This document shows, piece after piece, positions 33,002-42,642 of a stretch of 64,000 bases of DNA. The notes beneath the pieces were generated by a model that saw only the letters and a list, made by a program, of their open reading frames with translations, had not been told where the DNA came from and searched no databases. How positions within the stretch are numbered: the first letter of the stretch is position 1; every line of letters starts with the position of its first letter. The DNA comes from JADJVL01 sp039812765 (GTDB lineage: Bacteria; Acidobacteriota; Holophagae; Holophagales; Holophagaceae). Position numbers and translations under genes: made by a program. Location of the stretch: the NCBI GenBank assembly GCA_039812765.1, contig JBDIBF010000008.1, forward strand, positions 1 to 64,000, written 5' to 3'.

Positions 33002-33897
33002 GCGAACAGTTCCTTGCGCGCGGTCTCGGAGATGGCGATCACCGCCGGGTGCTTCAGCTTGCGTTCGATGGAGATGGCGTAGAAGCGCTCCTTCACGTCC
33101 GGCAGCGGCCCGAGGGGCACCAGGCCGTACTGGGCGCGGACCTCCCGCTCCACGGCGGCGTGGGCGGCCACGAGGCCGCGGCCGGCCTGGGCGAACACCA
33201 TCATGAGGGCGCTGTCGTCGAATTCGCCCAGGATCCGCGGCCGGAGGTTGGACCGTTCGAGCCAGTGGTCCACGGAGCGGCGCAGCATGGTGGCCTCGGT
33301 GGGCAGCAGCATGGGCGCGCCCTCCAGGGATTGCGGGAAGTTCTTCCGGTAGGCCTTGGCCAGGTCCGGCGTGCCGAAGATCAGCACGCCGCATTCCCCG
33401 AGGAGGTGGTTGTAGGCCTTCACCTTCGAGTTGGGCGGCAGGGGCGAGTCCGAGAGGATCAGGTCGAAGGCCTGGGCCGAGAGCTCGGTGAAGAGGCGTC
33501 CCGGCTTGTCCTCCCGGCAGACCAGGCGCACCGTCTCCGTCAGCTTCGTGGCGGGCTCCAGCAGCCGGTAGACCACCAGTTTGGGAAGGACGTCCGCGAT
33601 CCCCACCTCCAGCTCCAGGGGCCGTCCCGTGGGGCGCCCCTTCACCGTGTCCTGCAGCTCGCGGCCTAGGGCGAAGATCTCGTCGGCGTACTGGAAGACG
33701 ATGCGGCCCATGTCGGTGAGCTGAAGGTGCCGTCCCGAGCGTTCGAAGAGCTTCTCCCCCAGGTTCTCCTCCAGCGCCTTGATCTGGCCGCTGATGGTGG
33801 GCTGGGCCAGGAGCAGCTTCTCGCCGGCCCGGGCGATGCTGCCCTCCTTCGCGACCGTCCAGAAGTAGAGCAGGTGATGGTAGTTGAGCCACTCCAT
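32998..33897 (-). CDS. LysR-family regulator, NhaR-like
   Basis: This 299-residue regulator begins MEWLNYHHLLYFWTVAKEGSI, the form seen in NhaR, followed by a winged HTH with AQPTISGQIKALEENLGEKLF and a LysR substrate domain. NhaR activates the sodium/proton antiporter nhaA in enterobacteria; target genes here are unknown. I place the start at 33897 because GAGGGCGCC precedes that ATG; an ATG at 33927 would add ten residues but lacks an SD. It is coupled (GTGA) to the LOG gene. Confidence 0.85.
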   Translation of the reverse strand: MEWLNYHHLLYFWTVAKEGSIARAGEKLLLAQPTISGQIKALEENLGEKLFERSGRHLQLTDMGRIVFQYADEIFALGRELQDTVKGRPTGRPLELEVGIADVLPKLVVYRLLEPATKLTETVRLVCREDKPGRLFTELSAQAFDLILSDSPLPPNSKVKAYNHLLGECGVLIFGTPDLAKAYRKNFPQSLEGAPMLLPTEATMLRRSVDHWLERSNLRPRILGEFDDSALMMVFAQAGRGLVAAHAAVEREVRAQYGLVPLGPLPDVKERFYAISIERKLKHPAVIAISETARKELFA

Positions 33898-34023
33898 GGC
33901 GCCCTCGGGAAAAGCGAAGGGAATCATGGCAGGGTTCGAGCAGGGCGGGGGTCATTTCCCGCCCCTGCCGCCGCGCCCCGTGCCTTGATTCACCCCCGGA
34001 GTCCGGTACACTGGTCGTTCCGG

Positions 34024-34100
34024 TCCGGTGTAGCTCAGTTGGTTAGAGCGCCTGACTGTTAATCAGGATGTCGGGGGTTCAAATCCCTCCACCGGAGCCA
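34024..34100 (+). tRNA. tRNA-Asn (anticodon GTT)
   Basis: The cloverleaf is complete: acceptor TCCGGTG/CACCGGA, D-arm AGCTCAGTTGGTTAGAGC, anticodon stem CCTGA/TCAGG around CTGTTAA (anticodon GTT), T-arm with GTTCAAAT, discriminator G and encoded CCA. It lies alone between divergent and convergent protein genes. Confidence 0.96.
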
Positions 34101-34234
34101 AACGGGGCCGCCTCATGGCGGCCCGATCTGTTGGCGGAGGGGGAGGGACTTGAACGGCGCTGGCGGGCGGGCCCGTGCCCATGCCGCGCGGACCCCGCCG
34201 GCGGGGGCAATCGCGCCTCCCCGCCTCCGGGGGG

Positions 34235-37200
34235 TCAGGATCCTTGGGCGAGATCCGCCAGGGAGACCTCCAACTCCGCGGCGTCCCTGGCGAGGTCGGC
34301 CCAGTCGCGGACGCCGTCCCGGCCCAGGGATTCCAGCCGCGCGGCGCGCGACGCCAGATCGGCGGCCCCGACCATGGCGCTCGCGCCCCTGATGCGGTGG
34401 GCCTGACGGACGAGGGTCTCGCGGTCCTTCCGGTCCACGGCGCCCATGAGCTCCAGCAGGTCCCGGCGTGTGGTCCCGATGAATTCACGGAGGATCTCCA
34501 GGACCCTCTCCTCGGAGTCGCCCAGGGCCAGGAGGCAGCCGGCCTCCAGCTTGGCCAGGGGGTTCCAGGCCGGCGTGGCGGCGGGGTGTGGGAACGATGC
34601 CTGGATGTGGGGCAGCCATCGGTTGAGCTTCTCCGCCAGGAGCGGGATGGTCACGGGCTTGACGAGGTAGTCGTCCATGCCGAGATCGAGGCAGCGCTGT
34701 GCCTCGCCGCCCAGGGCGTTGGCGGTGAGGGCCAGGATGGGGGTGCGGGGCAGTCCGTGGGCGGCTTCCCAGTCGCGGATGGCGCGGGTGAGCTGGTAGC
34801 CGTCCATGCGCGGCATGTGGAGGTCGGTGAGGACCACGGAGAATCGGCCCGTCTTCCAGAGCCTGAAGGCATCCTCGCCGTCCTCGGAGACTTCGAGGGC
34901 GAAGCCCGCGCGGTTCACCTGCTGGGTGATGACGATGCGGTTCGTGGGGTGGTCCTCCGCCAGGAGGACGAGGCTCCGCTCGGCCACCGCCTGCTCCGGC
35001 GTGGGGGCCGGACGGGGGGACGGGTTCGCCGGGGCCCCGTCGTTCGCCGCCCCCAGGACCAGGGCCGGGTCGCCCACCGGCAGCTCCAGCCTGAGGGTCA
35101 GGGTGGTCCCGGCCCCGGGGGCGCTGCGCATGCCCAGGGTCCCGCCCATCAGATCCGCAAGGCGCCGGGAGATGGCCAGACCCAGGCCGGTGCCTCCGAA
35201 GCGCCGGGTTGTGCTGGCCTCGGCCTGGGTGAAGGGGGCGAAGAGCTTGGCCTGGTGCTCCTCGGACACGCCGATGCCTGTGTCCTCCACCTCGAAAGCC
35301 AGGACCTCGCGGCCCGCCTCCGGTCGGGTCGCCCGGAGGCGGAGGGCGACGCTCCCCGATTCGGTGAACTTCACGGCGTTGCTCATGAAGTTGTTCAGGA
35401 TCTGCCGGATGCGCAGAGTGTCGGCCACGTGCGCGGGGGCCAGGGCCGGGTCCACCTCCACGCTGAAGTCCAGCCCCTTGGCCGACAGGGCCGGGCGGAA
35501 GGTGTTCGCCACGGACTCCACCAGGGCCCGGGCGGAAAAGGGCTGGGGCGAAAGCTCCAGCTTGTTCGCCTCGATCTTCGAGAAGTCGAGGATGTCGCCG
35601 ATGATCTGGAGGAGGCTGGCCGAGGAATCGTGGATGATCTCGACCATCTGTCGCTGCTCCGCGGTGAGCCCGCTCTGGCCCAGGATCTCCAGCATCCCGG
35701 TCACGCCGATGAGGGGCGTGCGCAGCTCGTGGCTCATCGAGGCGAGGAAGGTGGACTTGGCCTCGCTGGCGGCCCGGGCCTCGGCCTCGCGCTGGCGCAA
35801 CTCCTCTTCCAGCAGCTGCAGGGCTTCGAGGCTGGCCCGCAGTTCGGCCGTGCGCTTCTCCACATTGCTCTCAAGCTGGCGGTTGGAGACCTCCAGCGCC
35901 TCCTTCAGCCGTGTGTGCTGGAGGGCCACCGCCAGCTGGTCCGTCATGTCCAGGGCGATCTCGGCATGCTCGGGGGTGAGACCCCCGGGATGGACGGCGT
36001 AGAGGGCGAGGTAGCCGGTCACCTGTCCGTCGCTCAACATGGGGAGGTACACCAGGCTATGGAGGCCCTGGCCGGCGAGCTGGCGCTCCAGGGGGCTGGT
36101 CGGGGCGCTCGTCAGGTCCGGCAACTGCACGAAGGGCGCACCGGTCAGCTCGTGGGGGTCCCGGAAGTCCGCCATGGGCCGGACCTCGCCCGCGACAGGC
36201 TCCCAGGGACTCTCCTGGTCCACGGCCAGGAAGGTTCCGGTCCGCTGCTCGGGATCGAAGAGCACCACCGAGGCACGGTCGAACGGAATGATGTGCCGCA
36301 GGCGCGCCAGGGCGCCCTGGGCGAGCTCCTGAGTGCCCCGGGCGCCCAGGAGGGCGGCGTCGATGCCCCGCAGGGCTTCGAGGCGCTCGGTGTACCGGGC
36401 CAGCTCGGCTTCGGCCCGTTCGCGATCGGTGATGTCGGTGTTGATGGCCAGCACGGAACGTGGCGCCCCAGCCTCGTCGCGCACCAGGGTCCAGCGCCCT
36501 TCCACCACGAGGTCGCGGCCGTCCCGGTGGCGGTGGAACAGGCGGCCGCTCCACTCGCCGTCTGCCAGGAGGATCGCCTGGGCCTCGGCGAAGTCGCCCG
36601 GATCCCGGTACAGCAGGTCCACGATGGAGCAGCCCAGGGCCTCCTGGGACGTCCAGCCGTAGAGCCGCTGGGCCCCCTGGTTCCAGAAGCGGAGCCGGTG
36701 CTCCATGTCCCGCACCAGGATCGCGTCGTGGGCCTCGTCGAGGAGGGAGGCCTGCTCCCGGAGTCGCTGGTCGGCGTCCAGGCGCTCGAGCTCCCCCTCG
36801 GCCCGGGCCGCGAAGACGCGGAGCGTGGATTCCACCAGGGCCGGGTTCTCCAGGGGCTCGGTGAAGAAGACCGCCAGCAGCCCCAGGAACCGCCCTCGGG
36901 AATCCCGCAGGGGCGTTCCGGCGTAGCCCTCCAGGCCCAGCTGGGCCAGCATCGCGTCGGCGGGGAAGCGGGCCTGCACACCCTTCGGTATGACGCAGGT
37001 GTTCCCTCCCTGGACCTGCTCGCAGGGAGTGCCGGCCAGGGCGTAGGCGATATTCGCCTGTCGATCGCCCCCCAGCACCAGGGCCAAGGTCTGGACGACA
37101 TCGCCTCCGGGGCCGGCGACCCGGCCCAGAAGCCCTCCGTGGGCACCGAGGGCCTCCACGAGGCTGGCCACCATCAGGTCGAAGAAGCTGCCGTCACCGC

Positions 37201-40200
37201 CGGCCTCCTTGCCGGACACGCCCTGGGCCATCTTCAGCACCGCGCGCTCCATCTGCTCCCGCTCCTTGCGGGCCCTGAGGCTGCCGATGCCGTAGGCCAA
37301 ATCGTCCACCAGCTCCTGCAGGAGTTCCAGATCCTCCGCCGTGTGGTGGGAGGCCACGTCCTTGTAGAGGGCCAGGACGCCGATGGCCCTGCCGGCGAAG
37401 CGCAAGGGAAGTGCCACCACGCTCCGGTAGCCTCGGGCGAGCATGGCCTCCCGCCAGGAGGCGGCCGCCGGGTCCGAGGCCACGTCATCAAGGACCGACG
37501 GCCGCCCTCCGCGGATGGCGAGCCCCGCGGGACCCTGACCGGCCGCCTCGTCCTCGGCCCAGCTCACCCGGATCTCCCCCAGGTAGCCGTCCTCCGCCCC
37601 GGCCCAGGCGGCCGGGACCACGGAGCGGGCGGGGTCTTCCATGGCGTAGCCCACCCAGGCCATGCGGTAGCCGCCGATGTCCACGATGACCTGGCACACG
37701 ACGTTCAGCAGCTCCTGCTCGTCTTCTACCCGGACCAGCGCCTCGTTGCAGGCGCTGAGCATCTTGAGGGAGCGGTTGAGGCTGGCCCGCTCCACCTCGG
37801 CCCTCCGGCGCTGGGTCACGTCCTGCTTCACGGCGACGAAGTGGCTGATCGCCCCCGAGGCGTCCTTCACCGGGGTGATGGTCATCTCCTCGTCATAGAG
37901 GCTCCCGTCCTTGCGGCGGTTCACCAGCTCGCCCTGCCAGGTGCGGCCCGCGAGCAGCGTGTCCCACATCTCCCGGTAGAAGGCCTCGCCGTGGAGACCC
38001 GACTTGAGGAGTTCCCCGGGAGTGCGGTTCCAGGCCTCCTCCACGCCGTAGCCGGTGATGGTGGTGAAGGCGGGATTGGCCCACTTGATGACGCCCTGCC
38101 GGTCGGTGATGACGATGGCATTGGCCGCCGCCTCCAGGGCGCTGCTCTGGAGGCGGAGCTGCTCCTGGGCGCCGCGGTGGGCCGTGATGTCGGTGAGGGC
38201 GCCCACCATGGCGACCGGCCGGCCGCCCTCCAGCACCGGGGATTCGTTGACCTCCACCCAGATCCGGCGGCCGGCGGCGGTCTGCAGCTCCAGCTCGTAG
38301 GGCGGCTGGCGCTCGCCGGTCTCCAGCGCCTTGCGGGTGCGCTCGAGCCCCTCCGCGTTGCCGGGGTGGTCGGTGAGGAAATCCGTCCAGGGCCGGTCGA
38401 AGCCCTCGGGCCCCACCTCGAAGAAGGCCTCGGCCTGGGGGCTCACGTAGGTGAGCACGTTGTCCACGGTGTGGGAGTAGAAGACTTGCATGCTGTGCTC
38501 GACGATGCGCCGCAGCTTCTCCTCGCTTTCCCTCAGCGCGGCCTCGGCCTCCTTGCGCTGCGTGATCACGTCGAACAGGGCCACGAAGTGGCCGGGCGCG
38601 GGACTGTACGCGGATATGGCGAACCACATGCCCATGCTCTCGACATGGCGCTCGAACCGCTCGGGCGGGCCCCCGGCGGCGACCCTGGCGTAGCTCTCCA
38701 GCAGCTCCGAGTCCGCGTCCTGGATGCCGGGCACCAGCTCGGAGACCCGGCGGCCCACAGGGTTGCCCAGGCCGGTCAACGTCCCGAAGGCCTCGTTGAC
38801 GGCGAGGTAGACGAAGTCCAGGGGTTGTCCGGGCTCGACGATCATCCGGCAGTAGGCGAAGCCGTGGAGCATGTTCTCGAAGAGGGAGCGGTAGCGCTGC
38901 TCGCGTTCCCGCAGCGCCTCCTCGGCCTGGATGCGCTGGGTCACGTCCTGCATGGCCCCGAGCATGCGCAGGGCCCGTCCGCCGGCGCCTCGGACGATGA
39001 CGCCCCGATCCTCCACCGTGGCGAAGGTGCCGTCCTTGCGGCGGAAGCGATAGGTTTCGGTCCAATGCTCCCCGCCGCCGGCCAGGGCCGCCTCGATGCT
39101 GGCCCGGACCCGGGCCTCGTCCTCGGGGTGGATCAGGTCGTAGTCCTGGTGCGTGGCCGGGGCCAGATCCTCGACGGAGTAGCCGAAAAGCGTCTGGAAG
39201 TTGTCATTGCGCCAGAAGGTCCCCTTCGCGATGTCCCAGTCCCAGATCACGTTGAACGTGGCGCGGTTGGCCAGCTCGAAGCGGTCGTGGCTCTCACGGA
39301 GGGCGGATTCCGCCAGCTTGCGCTCGGTGATGTCGGTGTGGGTCCCGAGCATCCTCAGGGGCCGACCGTCCGCCGTCCGCTCCACGAGGCTGCCCTGGGA
39401 GAGGATCCACTTCCAGTCCCCCGAGCGGGTGCGCTGCCGGAACTCCACCCGGTACTCCGCGGACCGGCCTTCGATGTAGTCGATGTAGGCCGCGCCCACC
39501 CTCTCGCGGTCCTGCGGGTGCAGACGCTCCAGCCAGGCCGCGTTCGTCTCCACGAAGGTACGGGGATCGTAGCCCAGCATGGTGGCGTACTCGGGGCTGA
39601 CCACCGCCTCCCCCGTCTGCACGTCCAGGTCGTAGAGGCCCTGCCGGGCAGCCTGGAGGGCGAGGCGGAGGCGTTCTTCGCCCACGCGAAGGGCCGTGTC
39701 GGCGCGCTGCCGCTCTTCGATCTGGGCCCGCAGCTCCGCATTCTCGGCTTCCAGTCGCGCCCAGGCCTGCTCGAGTTCGAGGTTCATGGCCTGCCGCCTG
39801 GCCTCAGATTGCTTGCGCTCGGTCAGTTCGAGGTCGAGCCCCTCGTTGGCCTCCCGCAGGGCCTCCGCCTTGGCCTGGAGGCGCAGGCGCAGCCGCTGCA
39901 GTTCCAGATGGGTCTTAACCCGGGCCAGGATCTCATCGGGCTGGATGGGCTTGGAGATGAAGTCCACGGCGCCCAGCCGGAGCCCCTCGACCCGATCGCG
40001 GACCTCCGAAACACCGCTGATCAGCACCACGGGTATGTCCCGGGCGGCCTCGTCGGCCTTCAGGCGCCGCAGCACCTCGAATCCGTCCATGTCCGACCCG
40101 CGGATGTCCAGCAGGATGAGGTCGGGGGTCCGGGCGGCTGCGGAGGCCGGGACCAGCCGCTCCCCGCTGTCGGCGGGCAGGACCTGGAATCCCTCCACCG

Positions 40201-40273
40201 CGAGCAGGTCCGCCAGCAGCTTCAGGTCGGCTGGGACGGCGCCCACCACCAGCACGGTGCCGAGGGCGTTCAT
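34235..40273 (-). CDS. Giant hybrid sensor histidine kinase with REC, PAS, GAF and HPt domains
   Basis: This 2,012-residue protein has no TM helix, so it is cytoplasmic. Approximate order: receiver (6-128), coiled coil (128-195), PAS 1-5 (195-307, 321-438, 451-571, 578-694, 703-824), GAF 1 (841-1008), GAF 2 (1014-1161), PAS 6 (1165-1284), GAF 3 (1298-1458), coiled coil, HisKA with SMSHELRTPLIG (near 1511), HATPase with NFMSNAVKF (near 1628), receiver with LTDLHMPRMDG (near 1814) and a C-terminal HPt with AHRIRGAS (near 1957). All phosphorelay residues look intact. The start ATG at 40273 (MNALGTVLVVGAVPADL) begins the first receiver. Partner output regulators are not adjacent. Confidence 0.9.
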   Translation of the reverse strand: MNALGTVLVVGAVPADLKLLADLLAVEGFQVLPADSGERLVPASAAARTPDLILLDIRGSDMDGFEVLRRLKADEAARDIPVVLISGVSEVRDRVEGLRLGAVDFISKPIQPDEILARVKTHLELQRLRLRLQAKAEALREANEGLDLELTERKQSEARRQAMNLELEQAWARLEAENAELRAQIEERQRADTALRVGEERLRLALQAARQGLYDLDVQTGEAVVSPEYATMLGYDPRTFVETNAAWLERLHPQDRERVGAAYIDYIEGRSAEYRVEFRQRTRSGDWKWILSQGSLVERTADGRPLRMLGTHTDITERKLAESALRESHDRFELANRATFNVIWDWDIAKGTFWRNDNFQTLFGYSVEDLAPATHQDYDLIHPEDEARVRASIEAALAGGGEHWTETYRFRRKDGTFATVEDRGVIVRGAGGRALRMLGAMQDVTQRIQAEEALREREQRYRSLFENMLHGFAYCRMIVEPGQPLDFVYLAVNEAFGTLTGLGNPVGRRVSELVPGIQDADSELLESYARVAAGGPPERFERHVESMGMWFAISAYSPAPGHFVALFDVITQRKEAEAALRESEEKLRRIVEHSMQVFYSHTVDNVLTYVSPQAEAFFEVGPEGFDRPWTDFLTDHPGNAEGLERTRKALETGERQPPYELELQTAAGRRIWVEVNESPVLEGGRPVAMVGALTDITAHRGAQEQLRLQSSALEAAANAIVITDRQGVIKWANPAFTTITGYGVEEAWNRTPGELLKSGLHGEAFYREMWDTLLAGRTWQGELVNRRKDGSLYDEEMTITPVKDASGAISHFVAVKQDVTQRRRAEVERASLNRSLKMLSACNEALVRVEDEQELLNVVCQVIVDIGGYRMAWVGYAMEDPARSVVPAAWAGAEDGYLGEIRVSWAEDEAAGQGPAGLAIRGGRPSVLDDVASDPAAASWREAMLARGYRSVVALPLRFAGRAIGVLALYKDVASHHTAEDLELLQELVDDLAYGIGSLRARKEREQMERAVLKMAQGVSGKEAGGDGSFFDLMVASLVEALGAHGGLLGRVAGPGGDVVQTLALVLGGDRQANIAYALAGTPCEQVQGGNTCVIPKGVQARFPADAMLAQLGLEGYAGTPLRDSRGRFLGLLAVFFTEPLENPALVESTLRVFAARAEGELERLDADQRLREQASLLDEAHDAILVRDMEHRLRFWNQGAQRLYGWTSQEALGCSIVDLLYRDPGDFAEAQAILLADGEWSGRLFHRHRDGRDLVVEGRWTLVRDEAGAPRSVLAINTDITDRERAEAELARYTERLEALRGIDAALLGARGTQELAQGALARLRHIIPFDRASVVLFDPEQRTGTFLAVDQESPWEPVAGEVRPMADFRDPHELTGAPFVQLPDLTSAPTSPLERQLAGQGLHSLVYLPMLSDGQVTGYLALYAVHPGGLTPEHAEIALDMTDQLAVALQHTRLKEALEVSNRQLESNVEKRTAELRASLEALQLLEEELRQREAEARAASEAKSTFLASMSHELRTPLIGVTGMLEILGQSGLTAEQRQMVEIIHDSSASLLQIIGDILDFSKIEANKLELSPQPFSARALVESVANTFRPALSAKGLDFSVEVDPALAPAHVADTLRIRQILNNFMSNAVKFTESGSVALRLRATRPEAGREVLAFEVEDTGIGVSEEHQAKLFAPFTQAEASTTRRFGGTGLGLAISRRLADLMGGTLGMRSAPGAGTTLTLRLELPVGDPALVLGAANDGAPANPSPRPAPTPEQAVAERSLVLLAEDHPTNRIVITQQVNRAGFALEVSEDGEDAFRLWKTGRFSVVLTDLHMPRMDGYQLTRAIRDWEAAHGLPRTPILALTANALGGEAQRCLDLGMDDYLVKPVTIPLLAEKLNRWLPHIQASFPHPAATPAWNPLAKLEAGCLLALGDSEERVLEILREFIGTTRRDLLELMGAVDRKDRETLVRQAHRIRGASAMVGAADLASRAARLESLGRDGVRDWADLARDAAELEVSLADLAQGS

Positions 40274-40844
40274 GGGCCCGGTCCTCCCCCGGGCACGGCG
40301 CCGGCGGGGCCCTCGATCCGGGTGAGGCGCGTCGGGTCCGGGGGGGCCGCGAGGCCATCGCAGGCCCTCAGGCGCCGCCGTCCCGCTCGGGCGGCCCAAG
40401 AACGGACCGCATGCGCATCCTGCCTCGGGAGGGCCTGCCTTCGAGCCATGCGAGCGTTCCTTACGGGGAGCCGTTCCCACGGGCTCAGGATCCGGACCCT
40501 GCGGGACGAACCCGCACAGCCCCCAACGGTGATACTGCCTCGGGGCCGGACCGGCGCCCTGATCCCCCAAGCTAGGGATCCTAAACCATGATGGGATCCC
40601 CTTGTGATGAAACGCACAGCCCTGGGGGCGAACCGCAGGAACCGCGGCCGGCCCGTGTCCTGGTCAAGTCCCGGGGTTCTCCCGGCAGGGCGGGTTGTCA
40701 TCCCGGAGGTGCCGGACTGTGACGTACCGCAACGGACTCGGGCCCTAGGGTTGGAAGTGCGGCAGACCCGCGCCCAGGCGTGCAGGGTGTCGGCCCCGTG
40801 CGCCAAGGGCGTCCCGCCCCCGCGTCCCCAACTCCGAGGTGCCC
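40274..40844. promoter_or_regulatory. 571-base divergent intergenic region, no gene seen
   Basis: This gap separates the starts of the hybrid-kinase gene (minus) and the oxidoreductase genes (plus). No frame here has family signatures or a good SD. Around 40562-40600 there are three clustered GGATC-type repeats (GATCCCCC, AGGGATCCT, GGGATCCCC) near A+T-richer bases, the likeliest site for promoters. GAGGT precedes the ATG at 40845. Confidence 0.4.
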
Positions 40845-42635
40845 ATGCGCAAGGATCTCGTCCTAGGAATGGCCGGCTCCGGCGGCGACGGCATCGTGTC
40901 GGCGGGGGAGTCGCTGCTTTTGGCGGCGGCGCTGGAGGGGTACCACGGCGTGATGACCAAGAGCTTCGGGTCGCAGATCCGGGGCGGCGAATCCTCCTGC
41001 CGGGTGCGCATCAGCACGAACCCGGTGCTCAACCCCGGCGGCAACCTGGACGTGGCGGTGGCGTTGAACTGGGAGGACTTCCTCAAGTTCGGCGCCGAGC
41101 TGCCCGTGAGCGGATCGACCGTCGTCATCTATGAGGCCGCGACCGGGGTGGCCGAGACCGACATCCCGCTGGTGGGCGTGACGCCGCTGCAGGTCTTCGC
41201 CGTGCCCATCTCCGAGATGGCCAAGAGCGCCGCCGGGACCGAGCGCGCCAAGAACACCGTGGTGCTCGGACTCATCGCGGGCTGGTTCGGCATCGGCGCC
41301 GTCGCGGTGATGCAGGGCATCCGCAAGCGCCTGGCGAAGAAGGGGCAAGAGCTGGTGGACGCCAACCAGCGGGCCTTCGACCTGGGGATCGCCTTCGCGC
41401 GCGAGCACCCCCTCAAGTCCGACATGGCCATCGCGCCGGCGGAGGCCAAGGGCACCCCGAAGCTGCTCACCGACGGCAACGACATGTGCGCCGCCGCGGC
41501 CATCTTCGCCGGCTGCGATTTCTTCGGCGGCTACCCCATCACGCCGTCCACGGAGATCATGCAGTTCTTCACCGACCACGTGTGGAAGTACGGCGGTGCG
41601 GTGCTGCAGGCCGAAGACGAGATCGCGGGCATCGGCGCGGCCGTGGGCGCCTCCTTCGCCGGGAAGAAGGCCATGACCGCCACCAGCGGCCCGGGCCTCT
41701 CCCTCAAGACCGAGATGATGGGCCTCGCCAGCATCGCCGAGCTGCCCCTGGTCATCGTGGACGTGCAGCGGGGCGGCCCGAGCACGGGCCTGCCCACCAA
41801 GTCCGAGCAGTCGGACCTCTTCGCCGCGGCCTTCTCCGCCCACGGCGACGTGATCCGCCCCGTCCTCGCGCCCACCTCCGTCGCCGACACCTTCGCCGTC
41901 ACCGTGGAGGCCTTCAACATCGCCGAGCGCTACCAGACGCCGGTGATCATCCTCTCGGACCAGGAGATCAGCCAGCGCAAGGAGACCCTGGACCCCATCG
42001 ACACCTCGCGCTTCGTGATCGAGGAGCGGCTCCGCCCCGGCGCGGCGGACCTGCAGGGCTACAAGCGCTTCAAGGACACCGACACGCACATCAGCCCCAT
42101 CAGCCACCCCGGCATGCCGGGCGGGACCTACCTGGCCTCGGGCATCGAGCACACCGAGGTGGGCTCCCCGACGAACAGCGGCAGCGTCCACCAGAAGATG
42201 AACGACAAGCGCACGAAGAAGTTCGCGCCGCTGAAGGAGCGCAGGGACCTCTTCGAGGTGGCAGGCAACCCGGCGGCGCCCCTCGCCCTGGTGGCCTGGG
42301 GCAGCGTGGCGGGCGTCTGCAGGGAGGCGCTGCTGCTCGCCCGGGAGCAGGGCCTGGACGTGAAGCTGCTGGTGCCGACGCTCCTCTACCCCGTGGCCGA
42401 GCAGGCCTACCAGGACTTCTTCACCTCGGTGAAGGCCGGCCTCGTGGTGGAGCTCTCCCACCTGGCCCAGTTCCACAAGGTGCTCCGCATGCACCTGGAC
42501 CTGCCCGCGGGCGTGAAGTCCATGGCCCGCAGCGGCGCCAACCCCTTCCTGCCCACCGAGATCGTCGGGGCCCTCCAGCACCTGCTTTCCGAGCTGCAGC
42601 GCAGCCACGAAGGCCTGCTCCAGCCCCAGGAGTGA
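40845..42635 (+). CDS. korA: 2-oxoacid:ferredoxin oxidoreductase, alpha subunit (gamma-alpha fusion)
   Basis: This 596-residue subunit carries a gamma-type domain first (about 1-190, starting VLGMAGSGGDGIVSAGE) and then the alpha pyrimidine-binding domain (about 200-590). Marks are YPITPSTEIMQFF, SGPGLSLKTEMMG, RGGPSTGLPTKSEQSDL and a DLPAGVKSMARSG end. With the beta subunit it oxidises a 2-oxoacid (2-oxoglutarate is likeliest for this KorAB type) to acyl-CoA, reducing ferredoxin. ATG at 40845 is preferred over a GTG six bases upstream because GAGGT is correctly placed. Seven bases separate it from the beta gene. Confidence 0.9.
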   Translation: MRKDLVLGMAGSGGDGIVSAGESLLLAAALEGYHGVMTKSFGSQIRGGESSCRVRISTNPVLNPGGNLDVAVALNWEDFLKFGAELPVSGSTVVIYEAATGVAETDIPLVGVTPLQVFAVPISEMAKSAAGTERAKNTVVLGLIAGWFGIGAVAVMQGIRKRLAKKGQELVDANQRAFDLGIAFAREHPLKSDMAIAPAEAKGTPKLLTDGNDMCAAAAIFAGCDFFGGYPITPSTEIMQFFTDHVWKYGGAVLQAEDEIAGIGAAVGASFAGKKAMTATSGPGLSLKTEMMGLASIAELPLVIVDVQRGGPSTGLPTKSEQSDLFAAAFSAHGDVIRPVLAPTSVADTFAVTVEAFNIAERYQTPVIILSDQEISQRKETLDPIDTSRFVIEERLRPGAADLQGYKRFKDTDTHISPISHPGMPGGTYLASGIEHTEVGSPTNSGSVHQKMNDKRTKKFAPLKERRDLFEVAGNPAAPLALVAWGSVAGVCREALLLAREQGLDVKLLVPTLLYPVAEQAYQDFFTSVKAGLVVELSHLAQFHKVLRMHLDLPAGVKSMARSGANPFLPTEIVGALQHLLSELQRSHEGLLQPQE

Positions 42636-42642
42636 GGTTCCC

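Noticed and set aside
34175..40591. A 2,138-codon plus-strand open frame opposite the hybrid kinase
   Set aside because: Its product is low-complexity Gly/Arg/His/Val-rich and matches no family; the minus strand encodes clear kinase domains.
40604..40844. Short frames in the 571-base gap as small genes
   Set aside because: They have Arg/Pro/Gly-rich, shadow-like composition, no SD and no recognisable family.
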